Positions 50,160 to 62,598 are shown, counted from the stretch's first letter. The stretch is 64,000 nucleotides of DNA from Paraspadella gotoi (GCA_051294375.1 CM119266.1:13877614-13941613), one strand, 5' to 3'. Notes: a model not told the origin generated them from the sequence alone. A program made the numbers and translations.

Positions 50160-51700
50160 CCTCTGTTCTCGGATGAAGACTTCCTACTCTCTTCCTCTCT
50201 CGTACGCTCTCATCTCTCTCTTCCGTTGCTTACATCGTCTCTCTCTTCGCTCTCATCTCTTCTGCTTTCTCACCTGCTCCTCTCACTCTCTCTCTCTCTG
50301 GTGATCTTGCGTCTCTGTTGCTTTGTCTGACAGTCTCTTTACCACGCGGAATTTAGTTCCTTCCTCACATTTGTCGGCCTATCGTGCTTCTGGTCGTTTC
50401 TCGGATTCCCTCGCCTCCATAATTTCTACAAAGTGTGTTCGTGTTCTGTCTCCTTGCGAGAGAGACGAAACATTGTGGTTCATTTGTGTGTTCGCGAGTT
50501 GGTGAGATTTCTCTCTCTCGAGACCTCCTCTCGTCATCTCTCGACCTCTCCTCCGCACGGATGACGTCTTTATGCATATGTGACTTTCTCTACGATCTCT
50601 TTTCTGTATACTTTCTTTCTTTCTTTCTTCTTCTTTCTTTCTTTCTTTCTTATCTTCTTCTCTTTGTTTACTGTATCTTCCTATTCGTGTTTCTTTCTTT
50701 TATATTCATAACTTGTTTTTTCATATTCTTTTGCTTTTTGTTTTCTGAGCCGCGTTTGCGTGATTGTTGTATGATACGACGCCCTTCTTTTTTTTGCTCC
50801 TGTTGTGCTAGAGAGAAAAGATTAGTGTTAAGATCCGTGAGAGAGCCTTCAGGAGGAGGGAAACGAACGCGTTATTGTCTTCATGTTAATCGTTTTCTCT
50901 TCTTTATGTTTCCCTTTTACTTTTCAAACTTTTTGCTTCTCTCGGCTTGTTCCTTTTTTCTATTTTTTATATTCTGTGTGTTTCTCTTATTCTACTGTGA
51001 GATCGAGGCTCTCATATTCAATCCGGGAGACGTATATTCTCTCTCTGCATCTCAACGAAAATGTCTCTGTGGTTTCTTTTCTCTTCTTTCCTCTCTCTCT
51101 CTCTTAATTATCACAATTATTCTTAATGGTGTCTTCTCAAATTTTAAAAAATTTCTTTTTCTCCAATGGAGTGTTCTTCTCTCTCCTCTCTCATAACTAC
51201 TTACTCTCAACTGGTCCTATGGGACAAACGAAAGAGGGATACTACAAGTCTTCTCTCACGTCGTTTTTGCCACTCTTATAGCGAGAAACTGACTCTTTCT
51301 CTCTCTCTTTCTTGCTCCTCTCTGCCTTTTCTCTCACTCTCGTACCTTCTTTTCTCTCTGTGTTTCTTTAATACAATTGCTCCAGTACCCTTCTTTCTAT
51401 ACATCTCTCTGCGCTCTCTTTACATCTTCTCTCACATCATGACTTCATTTTTCAAGTATACAAGTAATCTTTTATAATTTTTCTCTCTACTCTCTTTTCT
51501 TTTATTCCTCTCTACTCCTCCTCTAGCTATTATGCTACCCATACCTCTCTCTTGTCCTCCTAATATTGACTACGCTCTTCTTATTTCTTCTTCGGCAAGA
51601 AGCTTCTAACTGTTTCCACATCTCCCCTTCTCTCTCTCCTCTTTCCTCGTCCCCTCTCTCTCTCTAAGCCCCCGGCCCCCGATAATTCTACTTTCACTCC
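50160..51700. other. Pyrimidine-rich + strand block
   Basis: CT-rich DNA with a TTTC/TTTCTTTC tract (50,608-50,665) and many short CT runs. The 253-codon frame 50,435-51,196 is Phe/Leu/Ser/Cys-rich. It follows composition and has no convincing transmembrane gene structure. No gene called. Confidence 0.5.
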
Positions 51701-52143
51701 TCACTCTCTCTTTCCCGCTCTCTTCACTGTCCAGCGCGGACGGGGAAGATACTGTATCCTCAAAGCCGAAATAACGACTTTTTCCACTCGCTCGCTCTCA
51801 GAGGAACAGTGCGGTGAAGGAGTCTCCGGGCAGAATCGCTTGCGCGTTTTTATTGTTGCGCTCTCGCCTCTCTCTCGCCCCATCAGTCTATTTCTCCTCC
51901 CCAAAAGAATTTACGTCGAGAGAAAGATCATTCCAGAAGCGACGTGCATCGGCTTCCCGCGGGGACTTTGGCCAGAGGGGGACAGATGTCGAAAATTGTT
52001 CAATGGTGATGGGTGAAGGAAAGAGACTTCTAAAGGGGAGAGCGAAATGAAGGAAGAGAAGAGGGGAGAAAAGAAAAGAAAAAGAAAAAAAAAGGAAAAG
52101 AAAGAAACATCGTGTAAATTTCCGCTTCGCTTTCTCTACAATG

Positions 52144-52171
52144 CCCGGGAATATTGACATTATTTCCCGGG
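52144..52171. other. Perfect 8-bp GC-rich hairpin
   Basis: CCCGGGAA, a 12-nt loop, TTCCCGGG. Contains two SmaI-type palindromes. Function unknown. Confidence 0.6.
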
Positions 52172-52199
52172 ATGGAAAGGCTTGAGATGGAAGGGCGTG

Positions 52200-53480
52200 C
52201 AGCCAAATGACAGCAATTCTACCCGACCCGATTCTCCATAGATTGGTATTAGAATTAGGCCACAATTCGATGCCTGCATCTGTTCGCGCGCGCGAGGGAT
52301 ATGCAGAGAGGGTGCCCCGAGCAGAATAGCGAGTTAAGAGGCCAACAGATTAAACGTTCTCGTCGATGGGAACGAGAGAGGCACAAACAGAGGGAAAACC
52401 GAAAAAAATGGACACCAAAATGAGAAAAGCGCACAATCACCAAAATCAAGTCGAACTCATTCGTCGCTTTCGGTCCTCAACGAGCCTTCCCACGCCCCCA
52501 GTCCCGTGCGAGACCTGCCTCAGAATACACTCTTTGCGCCTATCTCGTTGATTCTCTGATTTCTTTTCGTAGAGCAGTGTGCTGGAATGCGATGAGACTC
52601 AAAAAAAGACAGGACGAACATTCTCGGCACCGAAACGGCGTGTCCGCCATGGTGGTCCCGAAGAGATAAAGTCCGTTCTCGTGCTGTTGTTTCAGTGTGT
52701 AAGAGGAGTAGAGAGAGATAGAGGGGAAGAAGAAGAGAGAGGACCGGAGAAACGAAAGAAGGGCAGACGAAGAAGGGGAAGTCGAGAAGGAAGCGGGAGC
52801 GAGAGATGAAAGGAGACGAGTTTTTAGCTTGAGTCAAAAGAGGACGAGAGGGGGGGAGGACGAGTGGAGGCGTAAAAGGAAAACGTTTTTTTTTCCAATC
52901 CCGCGGCTCTTCAGCGCCATCTTGTGGGTCACCGATGCGGAATGGGGAGAAGCGCCAATTTGATCTTTTCGCTCATGATGAATAACAGAGAGAGCCTCGC
53001 GACGTCGTTGTTTGTTAGGAAGAAGTGGAAGGAGAGAGGAGGAGAAGAGGAGGGCCGGATGGGATATAGCAAAGAGATGATAGACGAGACACAGACGTGA
53101 GAGCAGGAGGAGAGGAAATCCCGACGTAGGCAAATCCGTGGCCGGGCATTACTTCTGCTCGAACGATATGGAAAAGCCAGTGCCCGATTACGGATCAGCG
53201 TTCCATTTACCCGGAGCCCTTTATACCCGCTTGAAGAGAAAGATTAAAAGTTTTAATCGATGCCCAGGAGCGGAGCGCGTGGCCCCATGGATTTCTCGTC
53301 CTTAACGCCGAAAAAATCCGTAATTTCAATTCAATGAAATCGACACGCCCGGAGAAACGAAGGATTAAATCCCTCGATTTCTTCTCTTAGATAGAAGCTT
53401 AATTTCCTCCTGTCGGACTTTTTTAACGAGAACATTACAGCGAACTATCATCTTTTTTTCGCTGTGTATCTCGCAAATTG
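52200..53480. other. Mixed DNA without recognised gene
   Basis: Several ORFs of 60-125 codons on both strands, none with motifs. GA-rich stretch at 52,700-52,810. Nothing firmer. Confidence 0.4.
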
Positions 53481-53858
53481 AGAAATGTTTGATGCCCGGT
53501 AGATCAAGGTCGTTTTCGTCGGTTCGCCAGCTTTTTCCGCATTATCGTCGTATATACCGACTTCCAGTCTGTCACTGTCTGATCGATACCCAGGCATTGG
53601 CCAGATCGATCCAATCGCATCTCAGGTTGTTTTTGGCCCGAGTCCTTTCAAGATCTGCGGTCGTTTCCGTGTCGTGGTTCGGTCCTCGTAGTCGCCTGCG
53701 ACTGGCGCCAGGATGTGGTCCGTTGGCGCGCTTATGGAGTAGATTATGGTCACACACTTCGAATATAAAACCTGGCAGACGAGCTCCGCTTAGTTGGGTT
53801 TCTTTCTTTTTTTTTTTTCGTGTCTAAGTTTTTCTCATCCAGTTTGTTTTTTTTCATG

Positions 53859-53882
53859 TTTTTTTTTTTTTTTTTTTTTTTT
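53859..53882. repeat. Poly-T run
   Basis: 24 T. It could be the tail of a minus-strand retro-insertion, but no body is recognised. Confidence 0.9.
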
Positions 53883-54019
53883 GCTTTCGAACCTCAGGAA
53901 AACAAAACCAATTGGATGGATGCGGTTAGGTGGGATCGGAAAGTGTTTTTGAATGCGTTTTTATAGAAGCCGAGCAGAGACGTTTCCATAACTAGTTCGT
54001 GAGCTAGTGCTTATTTTCT

Positions 54020-54095
54020 CACTCACTCAGGCGTCTAATCCAGCAGAACTGTATTCGTCAGCGCAGTTCTTCCAGCATAATGCTCCTTCATTCTC
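54020..54095 (-). repeat. Dispersed inverted pair D, copy 2
   Basis: Partner of 42,742-42,820. A weaker inverted resemblance also exists between about 53,360 and 43,030-43,050 (CCCTCGATTTC region), so the original unit may have been longer. Confidence 0.75.
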
Positions 54096-54705
54096 TACCA
54101 TCGACATAGTGGTCCCACGTCGTGTCGTCTAAGGAGTTATCTGAATCACTGGGGCTTCGGACAAGAGAAGAAGAGCAAATGATACAGATCGCGGAGAAAT
54201 AAGAAAAAAAAATGAACGAGGGAGAGAAGAGATGATAGGAAAAACAAAGAGGTGTGGAAGAAAACCACTGGAGGTGTGCGGAAAAGCATGACGGAGAAAA
54301 TAATGGAAATACGTACACAATCTTTCGTGTTTTGCTCTTGTATACATTTTTAAAATATATAAATCTGCATCTCATCATAAGACTACTAATCTCATCCCGT
54401 ACCTCTTCGCTTTCTCTCTTGCTTCTATTCGCTTCTTTCATTACCTAGCTCGGGTTACTATCTCGTTCTCTTCTCTCGTTCTCGTCTCGTTATAACCTGA
54501 CAATGTATCTCTCTCCTTTAATAGTACTGCTTTTCCGTTATAGAAGTAAAGATAAAAGTATTTCTTTCCCTTACGTACCAGTGGCGTGACAGACAAAACT
54601 TTGAGAAAACTTATTATCATGAATAAACGCACAAGGTATCGACCATTTTTTGTAGAAGGATACTCTCAATTTTAAAAGACTGAGAGATCAGCCGATTTTT
54701 CTTTC

Positions 54706-54790
54706 TCAGTCGAATTTTTTCTTTTTAGCGGAATTCGTTTTTCCAAGCGAAAAATTCAACTTTAAATTCCCCGCGAACAGAACTGGATCC
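54706..54790 (+). repeat. Duplicated block A, diverged fragment
   Basis: TCGAATTTTTTCTTTTTAGC, GAATTCG, CCAAGCG and CTTTAAAT-CCC-GCGAA occur in the same order as at 34,766 and 38,403. The rest of block A is not recognisable here. Confidence 0.55.
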
Positions 54791-55018
54791 GCTCCAGCAA
54801 AGATATATTAATCACTCAAGAGGACTCATCCTCTCGCATTACTGAGGAGAAAAATTAACACCATATCTCTCGGTCGCGGTTGACCCTTCTCGCCGTCAGA
54901 ATAATACTGCCACCGATTAGGGACAATACTCGAAGTTATTGACGGTGTCTGAAAACGAATTAGTTTACGGACCTTTTGATCAAATATCAGGGAATACACC
55001 GGCCCAGCGACATGAAAT

Positions 55019-55237
55019 TTAAACCGTATTCAAAGATAAGTATTTACATAGGTAAACATCATTGTACAATATTGGCGTAAACGATATCTTTTTACTTCGT
55101 CGTACCGGGCACCTCTGTGTCCTTTTTTTTATCGCCTCGCCTCCCGCCTTATTCTCGAACCCACCAGAGCCAGCCAGGACTTTGCGACTTACTCCTCGGA
55201 CCCCTAGGAGCTCGCTTTCCCTGATCGTTCCTTCCAC
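55019..55237 (-). CDS. ORF of 72 codons, unassigned
   Basis: MEGTIRESELLGVRGVSRKV, then LAGSGGFENKAGGEAIKKRT and RSKKISFTPILYNDV. Ordinary composition with a Met start. No motif, and no splice or promoter support. Confidence 0.2.
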   Translation of the reverse strand: MEGTIRESELLGVRGVSRKVLAGSGGFENKAGGEAIKKRTQRCPVRRSKKISFTPILYNDVYLCKYLSLNTV

Positions 55238-55579
55238 TTAGTGAAGCAGGCTTCCCGAGTTGGTGGTGAGTCCCCGTCTGTCCCTGTTGAGTTTTTTCAC
55301 CTTGCTTTTCCTCTCTCTCTCTTGCTTTATTCGCCGCTAGTTGCGGCCATTCATTTTCTCTATGTGTACTCTCTTCCGATATACCCTAATATTATGTTTC
55401 CCTCAGCCTTATTTTTACCTCTCCCGTTCGCGGGAAACGCCCCCTTCGTTATCATTTTTACTCCCACTCGGGTTCTCGCTAACTCGCGATTTTTTCCAAA
55501 CGTGCGCTTAGACAAGTTGCTTCGCTGCCTCCTTGCTGCCATGAGATCGGTGGTTCGCGATCGGCCCCGTTCCTCTTAG

Positions 55580-56000
55580 GCTTCCCGTAAATCGAACTTC
55601 ATACACATTCTAATAGTTCTTTCTACAGCCGCCGGGCCGAGTGCTTCACACACCGTTTACTTTTTATTTTTAAATTTTTTTAGTTCGAGGACTAGTCAAA
55701 ACCTTTCACGTCCCACTTGTGACGTTCTCTTTTAAATGTGTTAATAAATCCAAATATCGATTCGTATGCGCCGTCAATCAAGGCAAGCATCTTTAATACA
55801 AGCAAACGTTCTGCAAAATCATAATCTTCGTTTTCTCTTATATTCATCGTATTCTTTAATTTTTTATTTTTGGTTTTTTTTTGTTTTTGCCTTTCGCTCC
55901 TATGTTTTTTCACCCTCTTTCACAAGTTAAGCTCTCAAAGTTTTTTTTTCTAAATTTTTTTTATTTCCCCCCCGTCATTCTCTCTTTCTATTTCTTCATT
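55580..56000. other. AT-rich DNA
   Basis: T-rich on +, with no exon-like block. Confidence 0.5.
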
Positions 56001-57060
56001 CTTCCATAGCATATCCTACCACTCAAAATGCTTCTTGCCACGCCCGCGGTGCGTTTTTAATTTGCGACAAGTCTTGGCTCCACTCTATATTCTTTCGGAC
56101 TCTTTTTATACCTCGGTTTGTCTGTACTGTTCTGCTGTCGGCTGTCCGGATGGTCCCGTCGTAGCCGCGTGTGTCGCTTTCCGTCTCTTTACGGGGCCTT
56201 CTGTTTATCGACTAAGATCAAGGGTTTCTTTCTAGTAACTCGCCTCTTTTTTCCTCCTCTTCCTCTCTCTCGACTCGCCTGCTTTTGCGATTTATCTTCT
56301 TCCTCCTCCTCCTCCTTTCTTCTCGGCGGGAAATGTGGCGCTCGTTCATCTCACAATTAGTCGACCATCCGGGGCGAAGATAATCTACGCTCCTGCGGGG
56401 CTAGCGCCGCCCCCCAACTATTGGTTTTCAATCTTTATATCTATTACAATGATCCCACGCACTCAAGTCTCCCCCGTTTTTCGTATCCGGACTAATACCT
56501 TGACAGACTTGAGTGACACCGTCAAAGTTTCGAAGCCAGCCCGACCATCATCCCGCCACCCGGACCCTCGCGCATCGAAGCCAACTTGCACATAGCTGAA
56601 ATGATCGCAATCGCCTCTTTTAGAAGAGATATCGGTCCGAGAGTATGAATGGTCGGTATCGATCGAGAGAGAGTACTTCGTTTGAGAGAGAGGACCGAAT
56701 AGTGACCATCGCGAGGAGTGATTTCGGTGACTGATTGTCGAGTGCGTTCGGGATGACGATATACCGAGATGTGCAGGTATGTATCTTTTTGCTAATTTTG
56801 AGGAATTAAAGAACGTATTAGATGACCGGATTGTTGTGTACGGTACTGCTCGTGTGTTAGGTGATTGTTCGACATTCTTTAGAGGAGGTTTCTTTGTAGA
56901 ACGAATATTCCTTTATAATACATAATCGAATAAATGTCCAAAATCGTAATATTATGAATCCATCGGGCACGGTGTGTCCAACCTCTGTTCTTCGTGAATG
57001 ATATGATATTCCTCTGGATAACTCGTTAAAGAATTGTTACAATATAGCAATAGTTTATTT
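56001..57060. other. Mixed DNA without recognised gene
   Basis: (TCC)n at 56,302-56,320. Overlapping ORFs up to 86 codons on +, none with a motif. Nothing firmer seen. Confidence 0.4.
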
Positions 57061-57084
57061 TTTTGTCTTTGGGAATTCATACTT

Positions 57085-57620
57085 ATTGCCTCTAACAGAA
57101 ACCCCCAACTCCTTCCTCTTTCTTCTTCTCTATAACTATCCCTCTTTCTTTTGCTTCCATCTATCTTTTCTCTACCCATATCGTTTTCTTCTTTTCTTCT
57201 CCTCCCTCTTCTTTGTCGATTTTTCATTTTCAATCTTTTGCCCTTCTCCGTTCTTCCCTTTTTCAACCTCCCAGTAAATCAGAGATCCAATTTCTTGTTT
57301 TCTCGGCTGACATTCTTACTTGCCGGAATCTCTGGTTGCTCTCTCTCTCTTTCTATCCGTGCAACGTCTTCATAATCCGCCCTACCTGCCTCTCCCTTTC
57401 CTCTCTCTCTTCTCCCTTTCTTGCTCCTCATTCCTCCTAATCACCTCTTCTTGTCGAGTCCTCTAACCTATGTTCTCCGTCTCGTGGTTTCCCTTTGCTA
57501 CCTCCTTTCTCCGTTCTCTCTGTCTCTCTCTTCCTTGTTCTCCTACGCGCTCTCCTCGTCACTCTTTCTCCTGAACTCTCCGTTTATCTCTCCACTTCTT
57601 CTCCTCCTCATCTCGTGAAG
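57085..57620. other. Pyrimidine-rich block
   Basis: CT/TTC-rich on the + strand for over 500 bp. ORFs are Ser/Leu/Phe/Pro artefacts. Confidence 0.6.
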
Positions 57621-58125
57621 ATCCCGAACACTTCATAGCATAACATGTACATAATAAGTCAATTTATATATCTCCTCCGATGAATAACTTGTTTCTTCCT
57701 CAATCGCTCTCAGATTGAGACCGCGCCTCCCACAAATGAATAAATACATTAATATATCTCGTACCTTCTCCCGGTTGAAATCATAGTGTCGGAGTTATTA
57801 GTTTATAGTGATCATAGGATTTCCCGGGAGAGAAGATTTATAAGTCATGTCGCGGTAATGAGATTTGTTGGAGCCCCGCGATAGAAAAAACAGATTCCTC
57901 CCGCCGCGCACATCATTCACTTGGATGCCTTCTTATCCCGCCCGCATTCCCGTCCTGTCAACGGGCTTTTACAGGGATTTAGGGCATGAGTGCAGTAATT
58001 AAAAACTTAATTGACAGATTCCCTCTTCCCGTCCCACTCAAACAAGCTTTTCCCGTCTCAAAACACACCTTGACCCAAGGCCTTCCGCCCTCCCCCTGTA
58101 CCGCACCCGCGTGTTTTTAGCGAGA

Positions 58126-58127
<2 letters not shown>

Positions 58128-58162
<35 letters not shown>

Positions 58163-58337
58163 AAAAAAAAAATTTATGGTTTCGTCTCCTTCACCGGTTA
58201 GGTCGTAGTAATTCGTCCGCAGAGAGACAGCACTCTCTCTCTTTCTCTCTTTCTCTCTCTCTTTCTCTCTCTGCTTCTACTCTCTCTCTATCTCCTCTCT
58301 CTCTCTCTCTCTCTCTCGATCTCTCTCTCTCTCTCTA
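58128..58337. repeat. GA run followed by CT runs
   Basis: (GA)n at 58,128-58,162 and CT runs at 58,232-58,337, which can pair as an imperfect hairpin. Confidence 0.9.
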
Positions 58338-58451
58338 CAGGTTCGCCCATCCTGATAAATTTTCAGATGGAGGATTTTGGAATAAGTGAGGAAGAGAGGA
58401 TTGAGTAGATGGAGGTGACGAGACTGAAAAAATAGCAACTGACGAGCGCAG

Positions 58452-59025
58452 AGAACCGTGAAAAATATTGGTCTCCGTCACTTATTGGCACGGGAGACGC
58501 AAAGACAAATGGCGGCGCGATTGTCCGCAGAGCTTCCGCAGGGCGCCGCAGATAATTCTGATGGTATGTGGAGCTCTCCCCAGATACACGACCTTTTCTT
58601 TCATGCCCTTTAAAAGTACCACAGAATATATGAGCCAGATCTGAGAGAGCAGACAGGACAGAGTGCCTCTAGTCATCGCCCTTCCTTCAGGCGACTCTAT
58701 GTCTGGCTCATTTCTTCTTCTCTCTCTCCACTCTGTCATCGGCAGTGCTCTCGTCGGACTGAGAGACGAGTAGAGAGAGGTGGCAGAGAGACGAGAGAGT
58801 ATGAATGAAGAGAGAATGAGGAGAGTATGGAGTTAGAGTAGCGATCGATGGATTTGGTTTGTAGGAGACGAGCAGAGAGAGACGAGAGAAGAATAATGAA
58901 TGTGGAAAAGCGGGGAGGCCGGGAAACACGGCTGAGTTCTTGTTGTGCTGCCAGGGCTTTCAAAAGGTGTGGAAGGAAAAGAGAATGGTTAGGCCTGGAT
59001 GGGGTGCCTGTCGCGCCAAAGGTAA
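58452..59025 (+). repeat. Duplicated block C, copy 2
   Basis: Partner of 41,745-42,175. The two conserved cores are farther apart here (GA-rich spacer 58,735-58,900). The + ORF 58,848-59,039 runs through it. Confidence 0.8.
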
Positions 59026-59111
59026 GACGCGGGAAGTAGGAGGCGCAATCAACGCGCGTCGCTCCCTTCTTTGTAATGATCACCGACCGAAATGGGTTTT
59101 CGAGGAAACGA

Positions 59112-59242
59112 GATTACATCCGGGGGGGCGAGAGTTTGAGGGAGGTTGGAAATAAATGGTTGGAGCGGATTGAAAAAGAATATTACATCCGGGATAGTTT
59201 GAGGGAATAAGTAAAGCGTAGGCGATGGATATTACATCCGGG
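59112..59242 (+). repeat. Three spaced ATTACATCCGGG motifs
   Basis: Identical 12-mers near 59,113, 59,182 and 59,230, separated by different DNA, two of them followed by a GTTTGAGGGA-like piece. The complement contains CCGGATGT, which resembles an ETS-family site. Confidence 0.6.
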
Positions 59243-59397
59243 ACGGAACAAAAAATTTAGGAATGTAATTGAATGTGGGTGTCGGTGCTGTTGGAGATTA
59301 GAGGTTTACAGTAAAGCGTGAGATTCGATCTCGAGAAGGAGAGAAAAGAGAAATTACTTTAAAATGTGACTGTATTTTTTATTATAAAAAAAAGAAA

Positions 59398-59460
59398 ACG
59401 AAATTGGAGAAAATTAAAGGAAATTGAAGGAAATTGAAGCGAAATTGAAAAAATTAAAAA
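59398..59460. repeat. (GGAAATTGAA)n degenerate tandem
   Basis: About six 10-13-bp units with AAATT/GAAATTGA variants. Confidence 0.7.
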
Positions 59461-59467
59461 AGAGCAT

Positions 59468-59499
59468 CGCATCGAAGAAAAGCGACGTCTTTCGATGCG
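59468..59499. other. 9-bp inverted repeat
   Basis: CGCATCGAA and TTCGATGCG separated by 14 bases, directly after the tandem repeat. Confidence 0.5.
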
Positions 59500-59635
59500 C
59501 AACGAAAATGACAAACGATATCTTTTTTTCCTTTTTTTTTCATCTTCTCCTCTTTTTAACTTCTTTCTCTTTATATTCGAAAGATAAAAGATAATGGCGG
59601 AGATTAAAAAACACCGTCGATGAAGAGAACAAGAC

Positions 59636-59668
59636 GATGATGATGACGACGACGACGACGACGACGAC
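59636..59668. repeat. (GAC)n / (GAT)n microsatellite
   Basis: GATGATGATGAC followed by about seven GAC units. Confidence 0.85.
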
Positions 59669-60261
59669 TGAAAAAGATTCCAATTCCATTCTTCGCTTCA
59701 TTCGAATTTGACTGGAAACATCGATAGGAATAAATTATGAAAGTCAGGCTGCTGTATCGGTTATTTTCTTCCTAATATATTATTTATATATTTTATCATA
59801 CTACTACATAAAAATAAATTATCGAGAAGGTATCAAGTTTCTTTTACTTTTTTTATAAAACAAACAAATTGGCCAAAATTCAATGTATCATAATCGATTC
59901 TCTACTTACCATCCGGTAGAAAATTCGCGCAGATTTGTTCTTTTAATCCGAAACAAAAATACAATTGCAAAATAATCAACTGGTATAAAGATGGACGGGC
60001 ATAAAAGCCAGGCTATAAACCATCCACGCAGGTCACAGACTTCACTCTCCCGCCACCGGGCGCCACCCCTACCACGCTCACCACCCACATTGCCACCCTT
60101 CCTCCCCTGAAGCAGCTCCCTCACCCCACTCTCCCCCAGTAGCGCCATCGTCGTCGCCGCATCGAACTCAACTCACGACGGAAATAGATTTTACGCGAGG
60201 CTGCGATGACGCCACGGGCGCTGAGGCCGCCAGCGGGGAACGTCAACCCTGACCCTAACGA

Positions 60262-60493
60262 NNNNNNNNNNNNNNNNNNNNNNNNNNNNNNNNNNNNNNN
60301 NNNNNNNNNNNNNNNNNNNNNNNNNNNNNNNNNNNNNNNNNNNNNNNNNNNNNNNNNNNNNNNNNNNNNNNNNNNNNNNNNNNNNNNNNNNNNNNNNNNN
60401 NNNNNNNNNNNNNNNNNNNNNNNNNNNNNNNNNNNNNNNNNNNNNNNNNNNNNNNNNNNNNNNNNNNNNNNNNNNNNNNNNNNNNNNNNNNNN
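60262..60493. other. Assembly gap (232 N) bordered by CT repeat
   Basis: CT repeat continues on the right edge (60,494-60,515). Confidence 0.98.
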
Positions 60494-61025
60494 TCTCTCT
60501 CTCTCTCTCTCCTTTCTCTTGCATTCTTTCTCAATGAATCTGGGCCGGCAAATAATCTTACAATTTTCCTACTTTCTTTCAGGCGAGAAACCGAACCTTC
60601 CCTTCGAGTCACAATTATCCATCAAGAGAATCGAATAATTTTATTTTCATTTTATTGCACCTTGCCCTACCTATAAAATTTAATCTCAATTTGTTTGTAA
60701 ATCCCTCGAGAACAAAGATTAAACGACTTTCTAATTCAGTCCAACGGTTTATGTATAACACTTTTTCACTTTATTTTTTCTTCTTTTAAACGTGGTAAAA
60801 CTCTTTAGACTTTATCCCGCTCTTGTACCACTCCCTCTAATCAACCAATACCAAAAACTCAGAAAAAAAAAACGAAAAGGAAAAAAAAAAGGCGCGCCAA
60901 CGTCGCAGTTTGACGCCTCCAGTTTCTCTATCGCTCTTCTTTTTTTCTTCTCTTCTCTTCTCCACTTTTCTTTCGCGCACGACAAAGGCGCCAATTTTCT
61001 CAGGTCCGTTCTCTGCTGAATGCTG

Positions 61026-61231
61026 ATTGGTCCGACGAATTCCATCTTAAGATTAAAAAAAAAGACTTAAAACTAAAATAGCCAGAATCACCTCTCCCCC
61101 TCCTGCCCTCAACCCCGTTCACCCTCTCGCTTACCGATTGGCTCCAAGATTGCTCCGCTCAATTCATTAGCGAGGGATTGGATTTCCTTCGATTTCTCAT
61201 TGGTCGATCAGAGAGACGGCTCCCGGATTGG
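61026..61231 (-). promoter_or_regulatory. Cluster of five inverted CCAAT boxes
   Basis: ATTGG occurs at 61,026, 61,137, 61,177, 61,199 and 61,227, four of them within 95 bp with starts 40, 22 and 28 bp apart. Known: NF-Y binds CCAAT in either orientation, and clustered CCAAT boxes mark TATA-less promoters, typically of cell-cycle and housekeeping genes. The following 100 bp are GC-rich. Inference: a promoter for a transcript starting near 61,240-61,300. Confidence 0.5.
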
Positions 61232-61298
61232 TTCGTTTCGTATCCGACGCCTCGCCGCCTCGGAACGTTGCCAGGTAACGGCGCGGCGGAAAGCGAGA

Positions 61299-61493
61299 AT
61301 GGCCCGGCCGATCGCCGCCGGATATTTACTGAGGAATAAAATGAAAATCTATCGTTCTATTTCCCTTTCCCTCCCCCATGAACACCCCCCTTGTTCCATT
61401 TACTCTTCCCCGTATTTGCTGTCTTTTCCGTCGTTTCCTTTGTCGGCATCAACCCCGACTTACAGCGGAAGTCGCGCCGAGGACCAATTGTAG
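61299..61493 (+). CDS. Short ORF downstream of the CCAAT cluster
   Basis: The first ATG after the CCAAT boxes starts MARPIAAGYLLRNKMKIYRS and continues 64 codons, ending STPTYSGSRAEDQL. It may be a first exon read into an intron: the CCTTTCCCTCCCCCATG stretch at 61,363 is pyrimidine-rich. No family recognised. Confidence 0.25.
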   Translation: MARPIAAGYLLRNKMKIYRSISLSLPHEHPPCSIYSSPYLLSFPSFPLSASTPTYSGSRAEDQL

Positions 61494-61499
61494 ACGAAG

Positions 61500-62310
61500 A
61501 ATGTCTTCGGTGTTTGTCTTTGTTGTCTCTGAGACGTCAGACGTGAACGAATGTCGACTCATTTTTATTTCTCGGAGTTTTTATCATTTTGGGCAATTCC
61601 TTTTATATTCTACCATTCATAATAAAAACCAGTTTCTTTACACGAGAAACAATCTATAGACAAATCTCTATCTATATATAGTATCTCTATATTTAATCTT
61701 AACAAAGTCTAATAAAAAACACCGTTATTACATTCTCGTCGCTACAAGCGTGGGGTTTCTAGGCTCCACCTACTAATTTATTAATCCGTTAACCCATTAA
61801 CCTTTGGCCAAGAAATAATAATTTCTACAGCGTCCAAGAATAGACCGAAGAGCGAAGGTAATTTCTCAATATAAAACGACTTTGTGGACGAAAAAAAAGA
61901 GATATAAGTAATTTTCTCGCGTTCATGAAGAAAGACGTCCAGTTCGAACGAGCTGTTGTGGACTGTTGAAATTCTCGACCAGAAATACTGAAAGTTCTTG
62001 CTGTTTCAGAGGCGGTCATGGAATATAGACAAAAGATCCTCAAGAAAACTGCTGTCTATAAATTATATCTGGTGGGAAAAAACATGTAGACACTAAAAAT
62101 TTAACAATGCAGTTGTTAACCCTACTGTTACGATCACGCGTATGAAAACGCTACGTGGGGCTCGGATGCCACGAGTAGAGGCTCCGGGATGCACCACACG
62201 TCATTGACTGTCTTCTGCAGAGCTGGCAGGAACGCGATCAAAAAAACGATGTCAGAGCTGGAAAGCGAAGATCAGAGCAGCGCTGAGGGAGCAGGGAAAG
62301 GAGTCACGGT
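61500..62310. other. Mixed/AT-rich DNA
   Basis: Short ORFs without motifs on both strands. Nothing firmer. Confidence 0.4.
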
Positions 62311-62332
62311 CAATTAAGGTAGCGTGGGAAAA

Positions 62333-62507
62333 GAGAGGCGAGAGAGACGAGAGAAAAGAGAGAGATGGAGAAGAGAGAGATTATGGAGAGAGGAGAGAGA
62401 GGAGTAGAGAGAGAGAGGAGGAGATGAGAGGAAGAGAACGAGGGGGAAGAGAGAGGAGACGAGAAACGAGAGACGAGAGAGAGATGAGAGACGAGGAGAG
62501 AGACTTA
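62333..62507. repeat. GA-rich imperfect tract
   Basis: GAGAGA with GAC/AAG interruptions. Confidence 0.85.
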
Positions 62508-62592
62508 TTCTGTTTAAGTTGATACCGCCCGCCAAACTCAGAGGTGAAAATCGCAAATCTTCTCGGACCAAGCAGACTCAAAAAGAAGTAGG

Positions 62593-62598
<6 letters not shown>

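Noticed and set aside
50435-51196. 253-codon hydrophobic + ORF
   Set aside because: Phe/Leu/Ser/Cys content follows pyrimidine-rich DNA. There are no conserved residues or splice sites.
59050-59300. Repeats with spacers that might suggest a CRISPR array
   Set aside because: Only three 12-mers with irregular spacing in eukaryotic DNA.
60121-60676. ORFs of 150-163 codons on both strands
   Set aside because: More than half of each is N; only the edges are sequence.
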